Source: Anaerolineae bacterium (lineage in GTDB: Bacteria; Chloroflexota; Anaerolineae; Anaerolineales; E44-bin32). From it: DNA of 35,848 nucleotides. Positions 16,909-26,490 of this stretch are shown here, piece by piece. Made by a program: the position numbers and the translations under genes. The stretch is from NCBI GenBank assembly GCA_011174825.1, contig DUEZ01000084.1:1-35848 (forward strand), read 5' to 3'. The notes under the pieces are model-generated. The model saw only the letters and a program-made list of their open reading frames with translations, did no database searches and had not been told where the DNA came from. Within the stretch, counting starts at the first letter, position 1; the number at the start of each line of letters is the position of its first letter.

Positions 16909-17859
16909 TCAAGGTTGCCAAGATGGAAAACCATCAAAATCCGGATGATCGGTAAGCTGTGTCACTCCTGATCCATCGATCGCCATCACATAAACCTCGA
17001 AATTCCCACTTCGATCTGAATAAAAGGCGATCATACGACCATCGGGTGACCAAGTGGGGCGTTTATTTCTACCCGGATCATCGGTCAACCGATTGACATT
17101 CGAGCCATCGGCGTTCATGAGGTAGATTTCCTCATTTCCATCCCGGTCGGAAGTGAAAGCGATCATCGTGCCATCCGGGGACCAAGAAGGAGATTGATCA
17201 TTGGCGGGATCATTCGTCAGGTTAATTTGCCCTGATCCGTCGGCATTCATGAGGTATATTTCTAGATTCCCATCAAGGTCAGTTTGAAAAACAAGGTTTT
17301 TCCCAACAGGGGACCAATCAGGGGCCATATTATTTGCTTCGGTATCCGTTAAACGCTCCACCCCTGACCCGTCAGCGGACATGACGAAGATGTTAAAAAT
17401 CGACATCAAGCCTTGCGCCGTATCGGTATAGATATCTTGGTTTGAGGCGAAGGCAATCTTCGTCCCATCTGGTGACCACGTGGGGTCCACCTCGATGGAG
17501 TCGAAATCCGTCAAACGGACCAAATTTGAGCCATCCTCATCCATCAGGTAGATGTCGAGATTATGGCCCTCCTCTTCCTTGGACAAGACGAAAGCTATTC
17601 GCTCGCCGTCGGGGGACCAGATAGGCTGCTTCGCTCTTACCGAGATGTCCGTCAACGCGTTTGGCTCCGATCCGTCGGCGTTCATGATGAGGATCATCGA
17701 TTCGCCTTCGCGAAACGAAGAAAAGGCTAGCTTTCCCGCGCCTCCACCTACTGACGTGGTGGCTGCGGAACCGCAGGCAGACAAAAAGAGCGCGAGAACA
17801 GCAAGTGTTATCACGAAGATCTTCACGGAAGGTATGTTAGACATTTCCATCTCTCTCAT
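16909..17859 (-). CDS. TolB-like beta-propeller lipoprotein
   Basis: The protein of about 316 residues starts with a lipoprotein signal (ITLAVLALFLSACGS) and then six PD40/TolB-type repeats. Each carries a WSPDG turn and an IYLMNADGS-type strand followed by NRLTDDP or a variant. The repeats close as a six-bladed propeller, anchored outside the membrane. In proteobacteria such propellers partner Pal, but here they more often serve as surface binding or sensing modules; the ligand is unknown. Three in-frame ATGs (17859, 17850, 17844) compete. GAGAGAG upstream of 17844 makes that one possible too. The longer frame to 17913 adds only a non-hydrophobic leader and is rejected. Confidence 0.85.
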   Translation of the reverse strand: MREMEMSNIPSVKIFVITLAVLALFLSACGSAATTSVGGGAGKLAFSSFREGESMILIMNADGSEPNALTDISVRAKQPIWSPDGERIAFVLSKEEEGHNLDIYLMDEDGSNLVRLTDFDSIEVDPTWSPDGTKIAFASNQDIYTDTAQGLMSIFNIFVMSADGSGVERLTDTEANNMAPDWSPVGKNLVFQTDLDGNLEIYLMNADGSGQINLTNDPANDQSPSWSPDGTMIAFTSDRDGNEEIYLMNADGSNVNRLTDDPGRNKRPTWSPDGRMIAFYSDRSGNFEVYVMAIDGSGVTQLTDHPDFDGFPSWQP

Positions 17860-18083
17860 CCCGTTCGAATGTGTAGAACCATGGCTGATTGTACCAAGGC
17901 CTAGGGGCAACAAGCTACCCTACGGTTCGTCTTTCTGATATTCTATTCCCTATCGCTTTAGCAATCCATATTTAACCAGACGTCATTCCGTATGGCCTCT
18001 CTGCCCCATCTACTACCATTGGACCACATGAGGAAGTATCGCGCGTCTGCCGCAACCGATGCTTTTCCGTTCAACCGATTAAT

Positions 18084-19760
18084 TTAGGGGGATCCTTCCT
18101 CTATCCGACCCCATATCTCATAACAGGAACTACGTCCTAGATTGTCAAAATTTGGACCCTGTCCTGGATCTCTTGGGTCGAAGTCCCGCGGGTTGAAGGA
18201 TGTGACTTCAACATACTGAGATGTAAGCACGTGGTCGATATCCTCATCCTGGATATACAAGGAATCATCACAGTGGATAAGGACGTAATCCGGATGAAAG
18301 AATCCGATGTATGTATCCAGATCAAATACTCCTTGGCGTTTCAGATTCACCATCTGCGGTGTAACCAAGCCTACCTCATCGATCATAACCCGCCCGGAGT
18401 AATAACCAATATAGCCCAGCGGTTCAAGCTGCACCGTTGCCGCCGAATCCGAATTTTGTCGCAACCATAAACCTGCCGCTTTTAAAGCACCTTCATGACG
18501 ATAAATTTGTGTATCTCGAACCATTCCGGAGGCTTTAAACCCGAACAAAAGAAAGAGGGAAAGAAAAACCAAGCCCAGAAACCATCTCCAAGATAATGAA
18601 AGGGAGCGACCAAGGCGGGAATCTTTTACTAGCGAACCCAATCCCAAACCTAACAAAATCAAAACGGCCCAAAATGTTGGTGCAAAGTAACGGCTGAATA
18701 TGGTCGAGCGGGAGAGGACAATTCTGGTCACTTCCAAGAGCACAAACAAGGCGAGTATGGCAAACTGTTTGTCTTTATACATACGACTTGTCTGCCATGC
18801 AGCAATGGCTACCACACTGAAGGCAATGAGAATACCTACCAATTCCAATTGATCAGGAAGATGAAGCGGGTTGAGCCACTTGACGAGCACAAACAAGTGG
18901 GACATATAGGGATCCTGGTTGGGCTGAGTGTAGGCGACCCACTTTGCAGTGATCGTATGTGGTATGGGAGAACCAAAGTACAGCGAAGCGAAAATCACCC
19001 ATGGGAGGTATACAAGCAATGTAGGCCATGCGATTTTTAGAGCGCTCTTACCATGTGAGTAGACCTCAGTAACGCATAAAACAACAGGCCATAGGATGAG
19101 GTCGACTCTGGTCCACAGCAGTAAACCGCTTAGGATCCCCGTCCAGCTTAACTTCCTGTATACATACGCATACCAAGAAGCTGAAAGGAGAAATATCACC
19201 AGAGGCGTCTCCATCCCTCCCGTGTCCTTGATCCAAAACTTAGACGATGTCCCGATCAACGCAAGGACAAGTAATTGTTGGGGTTGCGTGGTTCCCATTC
19301 GCCGAAGCGTCATCAGAAGAAGAGTAAGTGTCCCTACTGCTGAGGTCAGCCCAATTAATCGTGCGCCTGCGACAACCTCAGTGCCGGGTATTAGAAGCCA
19401 TCCAGTGAGCAACAAAGTAAAGAGAGGGGTTGTAGTCCCATAGACTCGCTCGCCAAGGTTGTAGACGAATCCGTTCCCTTCAGCAATTTGTTGCGCGTAT
19501 CGGAAGGTAATGAATGCGTCTTCATAGACGAAGTCGGTGTATGCGATCCATAGCAACCGGAGTAGAAGTGCGAGGGTGATAAGGGCGATGGCAGGAACAT
19601 AAGGTGAGGACCTTGTCCTCGCTACCCATTTGCTGAAGAATGAAAACTTTCTTGCCATCTCTTCCGCCATGACCTGGGGGATGCGTACGAAGTGATCAAA
19701 GGATACTCTGCTTCGATGCAACACATCGATCCACTGATGCATACCTAGCGGCTTCTGCAC
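18084..19760 (-). CDS. GT-C family polytopic glycosyltransferase-like protein
   Basis: The protein of up to 558 residues has about ten transmembrane helices beginning near residue 54. The first periplasmic loop holds EDAFITFRYAQQIAEGNG and GERVYGTTTPLF, the conserved acidic loop of GT-C enzymes similar to mycobacterial AftB-type arabinofuranosyltransferases. These use a polyprenyl-phosphate sugar donor and act on the outer face of the membrane. A soluble C-terminal domain (from about 430) has AATVQLEPLGYIGYYSGR and FHPDYVLIHCDDSLY. The N-terminus is uncertain: ATGs at 19670 and 19658 would also keep every helix. The acceptor is unknown. The last residues carry Cys in a SSCYEIW motif. Confidence 0.8.
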   Translation of the reverse strand: MQKPLGMHQWIDVLHRSRVSFDHFVRIPQVMAEEMARKFSFFSKWVARTRSSPYVPAIALITLALLLRLLWIAYTDFVYEDAFITFRYAQQIAEGNGFVYNLGERVYGTTTPLFTLLLTGWLLIPGTEVVAGARLIGLTSAVGTLTLLLMTLRRMGTTQPQQLLVLALIGTSSKFWIKDTGGMETPLVIFLLSASWYAYVYRKLSWTGILSGLLLWTRVDLILWPVVLCVTEVYSHGKSALKIAWPTLLVYLPWVIFASLYFGSPIPHTITAKWVAYTQPNQDPYMSHLFVLVKWLNPLHLPDQLELVGILIAFSVVAIAAWQTSRMYKDKQFAILALFVLLEVTRIVLSRSTIFSRYFAPTFWAVLILLGLGLGSLVKDSRLGRSLSLSWRWFLGLVFLSLFLLFGFKASGMVRDTQIYRHEGALKAAGLWLRQNSDSAATVQLEPLGYIGYYSGRVMIDEVGLVTPQMVNLKRQGVFDLDTYIGFFHPDYVLIHCDDSLYIQDEDIDHVLTSQYVEVTSFNPRDFDPRDPGQGPNFDNLGRSSCYEIWGRIEEGSP

Positions 19761-19883
19761 CAGAGCCCAATATCCATCAATCGCATTATCCTAACGGAAA
19801 TCCGATTTCGGAACAAACGCTTTACTTCAGAGAGGGATGTTGTTTTGATGGGGTAGGGTCTCGAGATTTTTGATTTCAATACC

Positions 19884-19911
19884 GTAGGGGCGGTTCGCGA
19901 ACCGCCCCTAC
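19884..19911. repeat. Perfect 28-bp palindrome, GTAGGGGCGG type
   Basis: GTAGGGGCGGTTCG is followed immediately by its exact reverse complement. Such elements occur dispersed in many environmental genomes. This one sits in the 177-bp spacer between the glycosyltransferase and CPBP-protease genes and has no A- or T-tract on either side, so it is not a standard terminator. Confidence 0.8.
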
Positions 19912-19937
19912 CTACTTGAAATGTCATCCTGGTGCTA

Positions 19938-20489
19938 TCAACGGCTACCCTTTGTGAACAGGGCGCTGCCTCCTCCTAGAAGGAGGATCCACGGTGTCAC
20001 AGCTAGCCAATGGATGATCATCGGTGGCCAGATGGATCCTGAGATCAAATAGGCCGCTGTACAAGCAATCCCAAGAAGCCCGGCAAAAGTCAGGAACAAC
20101 GGATCGGTGAAGAGTGAGCGCGCGCTCCTGTGGATGAATAATCCGTTGATGGGATGGAACAGGATGAAGACAAAAAGGCCAACCCCAGCCCAAAGGAGGG
20201 TTATCCGAAGCGGATAGCCTTGTGCAGGATGAGGAATGAAGAGGGCCCTGAAGATGAGTTCCTCAAGCAAGGAAGGTCGGATAGCCAGTAACAACGCGAG
20301 AAGGGCAAACCTCCCTCGTCCACCCGTCATGAGTTCAACCCGCACAAAACCAGTCCGAAAACCAATCGGAAGTACAACAACTACTAAAAGAATTAAAATC
20401 CCACCGCTCCACAGCCAGGCCTCGATACCGGGAGAGGTCGTGAATGCTAAGATCAAGCCCTGAAGGCGTTCAGAGATGAAGTCTTCCAT
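19938..20489 (-). CDS. CPBP-family intramembrane protease
   Basis: The 183-residue protein has about five hydrophobic helices. Helix 3 ends with PSLLEELIFR (Glu76, Glu77, Arg81), the EExxxR motif of CAAX/CPBP glutamic-type intramembrane proteases. A following FHPINGLFI gives the FxxxH-like motif and MIIHWLAVTPW the last conserved His. Bacterial members are linked to peptide maturation or bacteriocin self-immunity and some have no known substrate. The ATG at 20489 lacks a strong ribosome site. There is no obvious peptide gene next to it. Confidence 0.8.
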   Translation of the reverse strand: MEDFISERLQGLILAFTTSPGIEAWLWSGGILILLVVVVLPIGFRTGFVRVELMTGGRGRFALLALLLAIRPSLLEELIFRALFIPHPAQGYPLRITLLWAGVGLFVFILFHPINGLFIHRSARSLFTDPLFLTFAGLLGIACTAAYLISGSIWPPMIIHWLAVTPWILLLGGGSALFTKGSR

Positions 20490-20551
20490 TTCATGATTGA
20501 TCAGAATATCGTTTTAAACCAGGTAGGAGTTGCGCTTGGACTTGTAATATC

Positions 20552-21112
20552 TCATATGGCTCTTTGTCGTGACAACAATGACACCACAGCACCGATTAGA
20601 ATGTAAGCCAAACCGGCTGCGACGATCACGAATTTAGGGACAGCGCACCATGTAGCGACCTTCGGCCAGATAGCCGAGTTGGAACCTGAGAGAACCCGTA
20701 TCAGCGCATAGTTCTCGAGCGCATCGAGAAGCGCGGCTAGCAGTAGCGCCCAAGCTAAATAGATCCCGGCATTGGATAGCTGCTTAGCAAGCTTCGATAC
20801 ACTACGAGCAACCAGCACACATCCCATTCCGATCGATCCCGCGTAAGTTAGGAGAAATAGGTAATCCAGTCCAAGACTGAGCCCGGCAACGATCTGACCC
20901 CTTTGCCCCCACGACTCGACCATCTTCTGCGCAAGGGAAAGATCTCCAGCAAACTCAAAAGAAACGATGCCCGAGGGGGCGATCTCGGTCTTCAACGGGA
21001 CATCAAGGACGCGTAAGGTCGCCATAATGAAGAACGTCAGGATGAGGAGAATCCAGAAAACGCACTTTTGAGCTGAGGGCGAGATCCATTCAAATGGGTG
21101 TCTTGGTGTCAT
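20552..21112 (-). CDS. Four-helix integral membrane protein, unknown
   Basis: The 186-residue protein has hydrophobic helices at about 17-35, 75-105, 115-135 and 155-178. An extracytoplasmic loop follows helix 1 (APSGIVSFEFAGDLSLAQKM). A conserved-looking ALLDALENYALIR segment links helices 3 and 4. I do not recognise a named family. No clear ribosome site precedes the ATG at 21112. It lies 62 nt upstream of the CPBP protease on the same strand and could be co-transcribed with it. Confidence 0.65.
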   Translation of the reverse strand: MTPRHPFEWISPSAQKCVFWILLILTFFIMATLRVLDVPLKTEIAPSGIVSFEFAGDLSLAQKMVESWGQRGQIVAGLSLGLDYLFLLTYAGSIGMGCVLVARSVSKLAKQLSNAGIYLAWALLLAALLDALENYALIRVLSGSNSAIWPKVATWCAVPKFVIVAAGLAYILIGAVVSLLSRQRAI

Positions 21113-21252
21113 TGCTTTGTAAACCTTTCATAACTTTGATCAGGGTATCAAGGGCCTTGATCCTCTGGACCTACGAAAGTGTGTCCTCATCTTCGACGGC
21201 AACCGATGATAACCTCTATCATTGTGGAAGACAGAATGTATGCTTTTTCCGG

Positions 21253-21672
21253 TTACTCACCTATGATCTTGACCAAAGCCCGTTTCCTGCGGCCCCCATC
21301 GAACTCCCCATAGAAGATTTGTTCCCATGGACCAAAATCGAGAGCGCCCTCCGTAATTGCAACAACCACCTCACGTCCCATGATCTGTCTTTTCATGTGA
21401 GCATCCGCGTTGTCCTCGCCGGTGCGGTTGTGGAGATATTGACTGGTCGGGGCATGAGGCGCCAGCTTCTCAAGCCAAACCTCATAATCCTGATGTAAAC
21501 CCGATTCGTCATCGTTGATAAAGACCGAGGCAGTGATATGCATCGCGTTCACGAGGACGAACCCTTCCCTGATCTCACTGTCTCGCAAACACTCCCTCAC
21601 CTGCGGTGTGATGTTGATCAACGCCCTGCGTCCTGGAACGTCGAACCATAATTCCTTCCGATACGACTTCAT
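21253..21672 (-). CDS. YjbQ-family protein (UPF0047, secondary thiamine-phosphate synthase type)
   Basis: The 139-residue protein is a full-length YjbQ-family member. It shows [19 protein letters not shown] (42-60), [19 protein letters not shown], and [18 protein letters not shown]. The conserved His and Asp residues line the putative active site. Escherichia coli YjbQ has weak thiamine-phosphate synthase activity in vivo when overexpressed, but the physiological function is unknown. A GGAGG site lies about 12 nt before the ATG. It appears as a single gene. Confidence 0.9.
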   Translation of the reverse strand: MKSYRKELWFDVPGRRALINITPQVRECLRDSEIREGFVLVNAMHITASVFINDDESGLHQDYEVWLEKLAPHAPTSQYLHNRTGEDNADAHMKRQIMGREVVVAITEGALDFGPWEQIFYGEFDGGRRKRALVKIIGE

Positions 21673-21770
21673 CGCAGCGAACCCCTCCTCTCTGAAGATC
21701 TCAAAATGGCAAATAGCGCCTTCATTGCCAACGCATCAATGTAAACCAATTCAGCACGGCCTTCATATAT

Positions 21771-21842
21771 TGTAGGGGTAATTCACCGTCCGTGCGGTGA
21801 ACACCGGCGGGCCGGTGCGAGACGGCATGAATTGCTCCTACA
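21771..21842. repeat. GTAGGGG-type interrupted palindrome
   Basis: TGTAGGGGTAATTCA (21771-21785) pairs with TGAATTGCTCCTACA (21828-21842) with two mismatches. The interior holds smaller hairpins such as CCGGCGGGCCGG. The outer arms resemble the palindrome at 19884, suggesting one dispersed family. The rest of 21673-21976 shows no gene. Confidence 0.65.
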
Positions 21843-21976
21843 CAGTTAGGGAAGGAATTTCCATAAAAATTACAAAGGGACAAATCTCATCCATCCGACA
21901 ATACGATCAGCAGGCTGTGAATAATCTTTCAAGACTCTCACCTAACCTATGCTTGATTTCAACATCGATTGAGGGC

Positions 21977-22849
21977 TCAAACTTCAAACCCCCTCGGAAG
22001 GGCCTCGCGACGCTTCAGCCATTCGGCAGGGATGGTTGTGCTAAGGGCGATAATCCCCCCAACGATGGCACAAGTAGTGTCCCGATCACCTAACCCCGCC
22101 ACTGTTGTCCATAACGCGGTTTCGTAATCCGGAGCATGATGTGCCACGATCCACAAACAGTAAGGCACGGTGTCGAACGCCGCGACTTGATCCCCTGTTC
22201 CCAAAACAGCGATTGCCCTTTGGTGTTCATTGGGATCAATCCGGGTCGCTTCAACAATGCCCTCCCGCGTCTTCGACGCTGGAACGTAAGCAAGCACCTC
22301 CCGCAAGAGGGCAACACCCATTGGCTGGAGAGGAGAGGACACGATCGCAGCCATCGCGGCCACCGCTATCGCTCCGGCTTGACCTTCGGGGTGTGCGTGG
22401 GTAACCGCAGCGGATTTTCTAGCCTCCGCTGCGGCCCTCTCCGGATCCGATGTGAAGTAGGCCCCAATCGGTGCAGCGCGCATCGCTCCACCGTTTCCAT
22501 ATGAACCGCCATTGAACAATCGAGGCGCCTGATCTCGCCAATCGACTCCTTGAGAATATTGGATAAGAAGACGCTGCGCACCTCCCGCGTAACCACGCCA
22601 TGGTTCTTGAATGAAGCGAAGTCCAAAAAGACGGGCAAGCTCGTCTTGATGAATAGCACCATAGGTTAATAAGACTTGTACGATGGACAGCGCCATATGC
22701 GTGTCGTCTGTCCACGACCACGTACCTTCGGGTATTTGACGGCTGCGAATGATGTGCGGAGGGAGAGTGAAAAAACGTTGCCCGAAGGCGTCGCCTACCG
22801 AAAGACCTGCCAGAGATTGAAGAGTCCTCGCCAGCTTATCTGTGGACAT
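21977..22849 (-). CDS. ADP-ribosylglycohydrolase-family protein
   Basis: The 290-residue protein has the DraG/ARH fold: LAGLSVGDAFGQ near the N-terminus, WTDDTHMALSIV (metal-binding Thr-Asp-Asp), an NGGAMRAAPIG segment, and GDRDTTCAIVGGI near the C-terminus (the second metal motif, normally GDtDT). The family removes ADP-ribose from Arg, Ser or other acceptors, or acts on free ADP-ribosylated small molecules. The ATG at 22849 with AAGGAAG just upstream is preferred. The frame extends to 22933, adding an odd hydrophobic stretch (FLLIYFVLGF) that would not fit a soluble hydrolase. Confidence 0.85.
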   Translation of the reverse strand: MSTDKLARTLQSLAGLSVGDAFGQRFFTLPPHIIRSRQIPEGTWSWTDDTHMALSIVQVLLTYGAIHQDELARLFGLRFIQEPWRGYAGGAQRLLIQYSQGVDWRDQAPRLFNGGSYGNGGAMRAAPIGAYFTSDPERAAAEARKSAAVTHAHPEGQAGAIAVAAMAAIVSSPLQPMGVALLREVLAYVPASKTREGIVEATRIDPNEHQRAIAVLGTGDQVAAFDTVPYCLWIVAHHAPDYETALWTTVAGLGDRDTTCAIVGGIIALSTTIPAEWLKRREALPRGFEV

Positions 22850-22957
22850 CTTCCTTGTTTTTCTTTCTCCTAACGAATCGCTAAACCCTAAAACAAAATA
22901 TATGAGCAAGAATTCGACGATGACCCTCACCAATCATAACAGGAGGTCTTTATCTGG

Positions 22958-25102
22958 TCAGCGTTCAATCCACATCGATGCGTGTTGAGGTACCCCAATA
23001 GGGGATGGCATATAGCCCTTAACATACTGCTTCCAGACACCATAGGAGGGCGCGCTGTGATGCAAAACGAGGATCGGTGCGTCATATAGAAGCATCTGCT
23101 CGGCTTCACGGTAAAGGTCCAAACGTTGTTCGATATCTGATTCTGATCTTGCCATCTCGATGATCACATCAAAGGCGGGGTTATCGTAATAGGCGTGATT
23201 TTGCGCCGAGCTGCTGTGAAAGAGGACATCGAGGAAGTTCTCTGGATCAGGATAATCGGCACACCAACCCTCATTCAGCAGTTGACCGTATAGACCAGCG
23301 TCAATCTGATCGTTGTAGCTCTCCCAATCGATCCCTTCCACTAGGATGGTCACGCCCAACTCCTGCTCCCATGTGTCGACCAAGAACGCCGCCGCTGGGG
23401 AGTAGTGGCCTGCCGAAGTTGGCAAAGTCCAGATAATCGGTGGAGGAACCTGTGAGTCATCGAAATATTGAGAGGCGGTAAGTAGCTCACGGGCTGACTT
23501 TGGGTCATAGGCCGGGAGCACAACCTCGTCGCTATATCCAGGCATTCCTGGAGGCAATAAACCTCTTCCGACAGCAGATTCGCCATTGGTGATGGCTTCA
23601 ACATAGCGTTCGCGATCGACAGCGTGAACGAACGCACGACGTACATTCGGGTCATCAAATGGTGGGAACTCTGTGTTGAAGGTCACATAGTAAGTGCAAA
23701 GCCCGGTGCCGCTGAAGACCTTACCGAAGAGTCCATCATCCGGATCGGAGGCTCGATCAAGCTGGTCTCTGGTGAGACCTGCGTAGTCGACCTGTCCTGT
23801 TTCATACAGCCGCTGGGTATAACCAGCATACATCAGGTAGACGACATACTCTAATCGCGGTGGCTCATAGTAATACCAGGGATTCCTCTCAAGGATAAAA
23901 ACCTCTTCCTCCAAATGCTGTAGGTGACGAAAGGGGCCAGTGCCATTGGGATGAGATTCCCAATTAGGCAGCACCACATTGTGCCGGTCCACGATCCAAG
24001 CAACCGGGTAGGTAAGTTTTGCCAAGAAGTAGGGAATCGGCGCTTGGATGCGCACCTGAAGTGTATGATCGTCGATCACTTCCACACCAACGATCGACTC
24101 CTCTCGACCGTTGTGAAACGCATCCACCCCCACGATGTCGCCCATATAGAGCATAACGGTTTCTGAGCGGGTATCTGGATGCGCTGCCCGTTCCCAACTG
24201 AACAATACGTCCTCTGCCGTAACTGGTCGTCCGTTGTGAAATCGCGCTTCCGGGTGAAGGTAAAAGGTATAGAGTGTGCCCCCCTCACCCACTTCCCAGC
24301 TTTCTGCCAATCCTGGTCGAACTTTCAATTGCGCATCGAGGGCAACCAGTCCGCTAAACAAATCACCGATCAAACCACTCGCACCGTAATGAGTCAGCGC
24401 CGGGTCGATGGTGATAGGCTCACCGCTTGAGAGATACAAAGCGGCCTCGCGCTGCACTTCGATCGGCTCCGTCTTTTCAATCTGTAACGAGTCAGCCAAG
24501 CGACCGAAGACATCATCTATCTCTACAGATCCACCTCCAGATATGAGCAATGCGAGATGGTAAGCCGTGCCATTATCGAGAACGGAGGCCAGAGCCCAAT
24601 ATCTCCTCTCATTCTCAGTCTTCCCTGGATAGGATAGAAAACCCGCACGTAACCATCCGGAAAGATCTTGTGAGGTATCATAGGCGCTATCGTGGGTGAT
24701 CACGATCTCCGAATCTCTTAGCCATCCTTGAATGAAAACCTCGTTGGCTTCCCCTGCCGATAATCCCTTTCTCAACTCGGATCGGACGAAGGTGATCCCA
24801 CCTTTGCCCTCCGGCTCATAGAGAAACGCTAAGGTTGTAGATTCATCAAGCTCCTCGACTTCCCAACCAAGAGGGGGCTCAATGGATACATTGTATTGAC
24901 TATGGTAATAGCGAACAGGGTAAATCTCGATGTCCTGATCAATGTCTAGGTCAGTCGTGGAGAGGATTTCAAGTGCGGTCCTTGAGGATGATGGGGTGCT
25001 GGGGATCACTACCTGACAACTCCCTAGCATAAAAGCAATCCCGCATGCTAGAACGGACAAGCACAGTAGTCGCCAAGATCGAGGTAAATCATTCACTCGC
25101 AT
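22958..25102 (-). CDS. Peptide/nickel-type ABC solute-binding lipoprotein with extra N-terminal domain
   Basis: The protein of about 714 residues has a lipoprotein signal (VLACGIAFMLGSCQ). Residues about 50-215 look like a PsbP/DcrB-like domain (YNVSIEPPLGWEV, then FVRSELRKGLS, then LADSLQIE). Residues about 220-714 form a family-5 solute-binding protein: EPITIDPALTHYG, LAESWEVGEGGTLYTFYLHP, GRPVTAEDVLFSWERA, and NVRRAFVHAVDRERYVEAI. It should bind oligopeptides or similar ligands outside the membrane. No permease or ATPase genes lie next to it, so it may instead work as a sensor input. The ATG at 25102 with GGAG upstream overlaps the preceding peptidase gene by 14 nt. An in-frame TTG lies at 25123. 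Confidence 0.85.
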   Translation of the reverse strand: MRVNDLPRSWRLLCLSVLACGIAFMLGSCQVVIPSTPSSSRTALEILSTTDLDIDQDIEIYPVRYYHSQYNVSIEPPLGWEVEELDESTTLAFLYEPEGKGGITFVRSELRKGLSAGEANEVFIQGWLRDSEIVITHDSAYDTSQDLSGWLRAGFLSYPGKTENERRYWALASVLDNGTAYHLALLISGGGSVEIDDVFGRLADSLQIEKTEPIEVQREAALYLSSGEPITIDPALTHYGASGLIGDLFSGLVALDAQLKVRPGLAESWEVGEGGTLYTFYLHPEARFHNGRPVTAEDVLFSWERAAHPDTRSETVMLYMGDIVGVDAFHNGREESIVGVEVIDDHTLQVRIQAPIPYFLAKLTYPVAWIVDRHNVVLPNWESHPNGTGPFRHLQHLEEEVFILERNPWYYYEPPRLEYVVYLMYAGYTQRLYETGQVDYAGLTRDQLDRASDPDDGLFGKVFSGTGLCTYYVTFNTEFPPFDDPNVRRAFVHAVDRERYVEAITNGESAVGRGLLPPGMPGYSDEVVLPAYDPKSARELLTASQYFDDSQVPPPIIWTLPTSAGHYSPAAAFLVDTWEQELGVTILVEGIDWESYNDQIDAGLYGQLLNEGWCADYPDPENFLDVLFHSSSAQNHAYYDNPAFDVIIEMARSESDIEQRLDLYREAEQMLLYDAPILVLHHSAPSYGVWKQYVKGYMPSPIGVPQHASMWIER

Positions 25103-26453
25103 GCTTCTCCAAGGACTTATCAAACCGCCGCAGGTAGAGGATAAGCAGGAAAAGAGCGATGATCGATAAAGCCCCTACTCCTACGAGACAAGCAGAGGAA
25201 GACGGCAAGGTGGAAGGCGCTTGACGGGAAAGGACAGATACTGTGGGCGTGAATGGAACAGCCGGCAGCGGAGTTGCGGTCGCAGGGAGAGGTGGTCCAG
25301 TATAGGGATGGATGGTTGGATAAACGGTTGGGATTGGGTCGATCCCTTCCACCAGGGAAGAGAGTGCGGAAGCTCCCACCTCAGCACGCCACTCGGCCTC
25401 CAACCCGTCGGCATCGAAACCATAAACTTGGAACAGCGCACTGTCATAGCGGTATCCGGACTGAAAAGCTTCGAGCAGCTCGAGCATCGACTCCCGACCA
25501 TATGTCTCGATCAGGTAAGACACGATGCTGAAGGACTCAGCATAGGAGAGATAGGCCCTGTCCGCATGCTCCGTGAAGCTGTCGTTTAGTGAGCGAATGG
25601 AGAATAACTCATCCTCACGGATGGCCGCTTCGAGGATATCCCGATATCTCGGGTCAAGCTCCCCCTCGGCGTATACGGCTAAACCCTCATCGAGCCATCT
25701 CGGCAAGACGCTATAGCAATGGCTCACAGCGTTCCCTACGATGACATGAGCTAGCTCATGAGCTATGGTTTCGAGACCCCAATCCAGATTTCGCTCGTTA
25801 ACACCAATGATGACGATCCGACTGGAAGGGTAAGCTAACGCTCCTGTCCACCCTGGTTCAAAGAGGATCGCTTCCCGCATATCGTCTGTGTCAGCGTAAA
25901 TATAAATATTAATTTGATCTTCAAGTTGTGTGCCGATATCTACTTCGAGACGGGTTTGAGAGGCTATTGCTGCATCGAGCAACATCTGAGCGAAGGTTTC
26001 GTTACCTTCGTACCAATGCAAGATGAGATCATCGGTGCTGATTGTGTTCCAATCGTAGATCCCGTCAATCCAGGTCACCCATTGAGTCTCTGTCCTCAAT
26101 TCCCGCCCCATGCCGTCGACTAAATGCCAGCGCCACCAAACATGAGTGCCTGGAGGTAACGAGCCAGTACGGCGCATGTTCCATGTCCAGGTGATGTTTA
26201 CATTTACATCAGGCTCGTAATCATCGGGCACAACCCGGTTGAGGTCCGTGGTGCAAGCACTTTGCTCGAGGCCATACTCGAGCTCCACAACATCTACCTC
26301 AACATCACTCTGAGCTTGCAGGGAGAAGATGATCTGATCGGGAAAATCAATCTGCACCTCCGCTCCAAGCACCTCCAAGCCTTCAGCCGGAGGTTGGAGG
26401 TACATCAGATTCCAGGTCATGAGGATCATGATCAAGGATCGGTATCGCATCAT
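25089..26453 (-). CDS. Exported MA-type zinc metallopeptidase, membrane-anchored
   Basis: The 454-residue protein has a hydrophobic N-terminal export segment (about 5-20), a beta-rich domain (30-140), and a gluzincin core. AHELAH at 231-236 gives the HExxH motif, and WLDEGLAVYAEG with Glu256 provides the third zinc ligand (peptidase MA superfamily). A Thr/Pro-rich linker follows (ATATPLPAVPFTPT). One helix near 420-440 then ends in a basic stop-transfer tail. The active domain should face outside. The substrate is unknown. It lies 37 nt after the histidine kinase and overlaps the solute-binding gene, which suggests a signalling-linked operon. Confidence 0.85.
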   Translation of the reverse strand: MMRYRSLIMILMTWNLMYLQPPAEGLEVLGAEVQIDFPDQIIFSLQAQSDVEVDVVELEYGLEQSACTTDLNRVVPDDYEPDVNVNITWTWNMRRTGSLPPGTHVWWRWHLVDGMGRELRTETQWVTWIDGIYDWNTISTDDLILHWYEGNETFAQMLLDAAIASQTRLEVDIGTQLEDQINIYIYADTDDMREAILFEPGWTGALAYPSSRIVIIGVNERNLDWGLETIAHELAHVIVGNAVSHCYSVLPRWLDEGLAVYAEGELDPRYRDILEAAIREDELFSIRSLNDSFTEHADRAYLSYAESFSIVSYLIETYGRESMLELLEAFQSGYRYDSALFQVYGFDADGLEAEWRAEVGASALSSLVEGIDPIPTVYPTIHPYTGPPLPATATPLPAVPFTPTVSVLSRQAPSTLPSSSACLVGVGALSIIALFLLILYLRRFDKSLEKHASE

Positions 26454-26490
26454 CTAAGCCATCGATCGTGAGAGTTAACAATCATATCTA

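Noticed and set aside
22850..22933. N-terminal extension of the ADP-ribosylglycohydrolase
   Set aside because: It adds a hydrophobic stretch not expected in this soluble family, and the internal ATG at 22849 has a nearby AAGGAAG.
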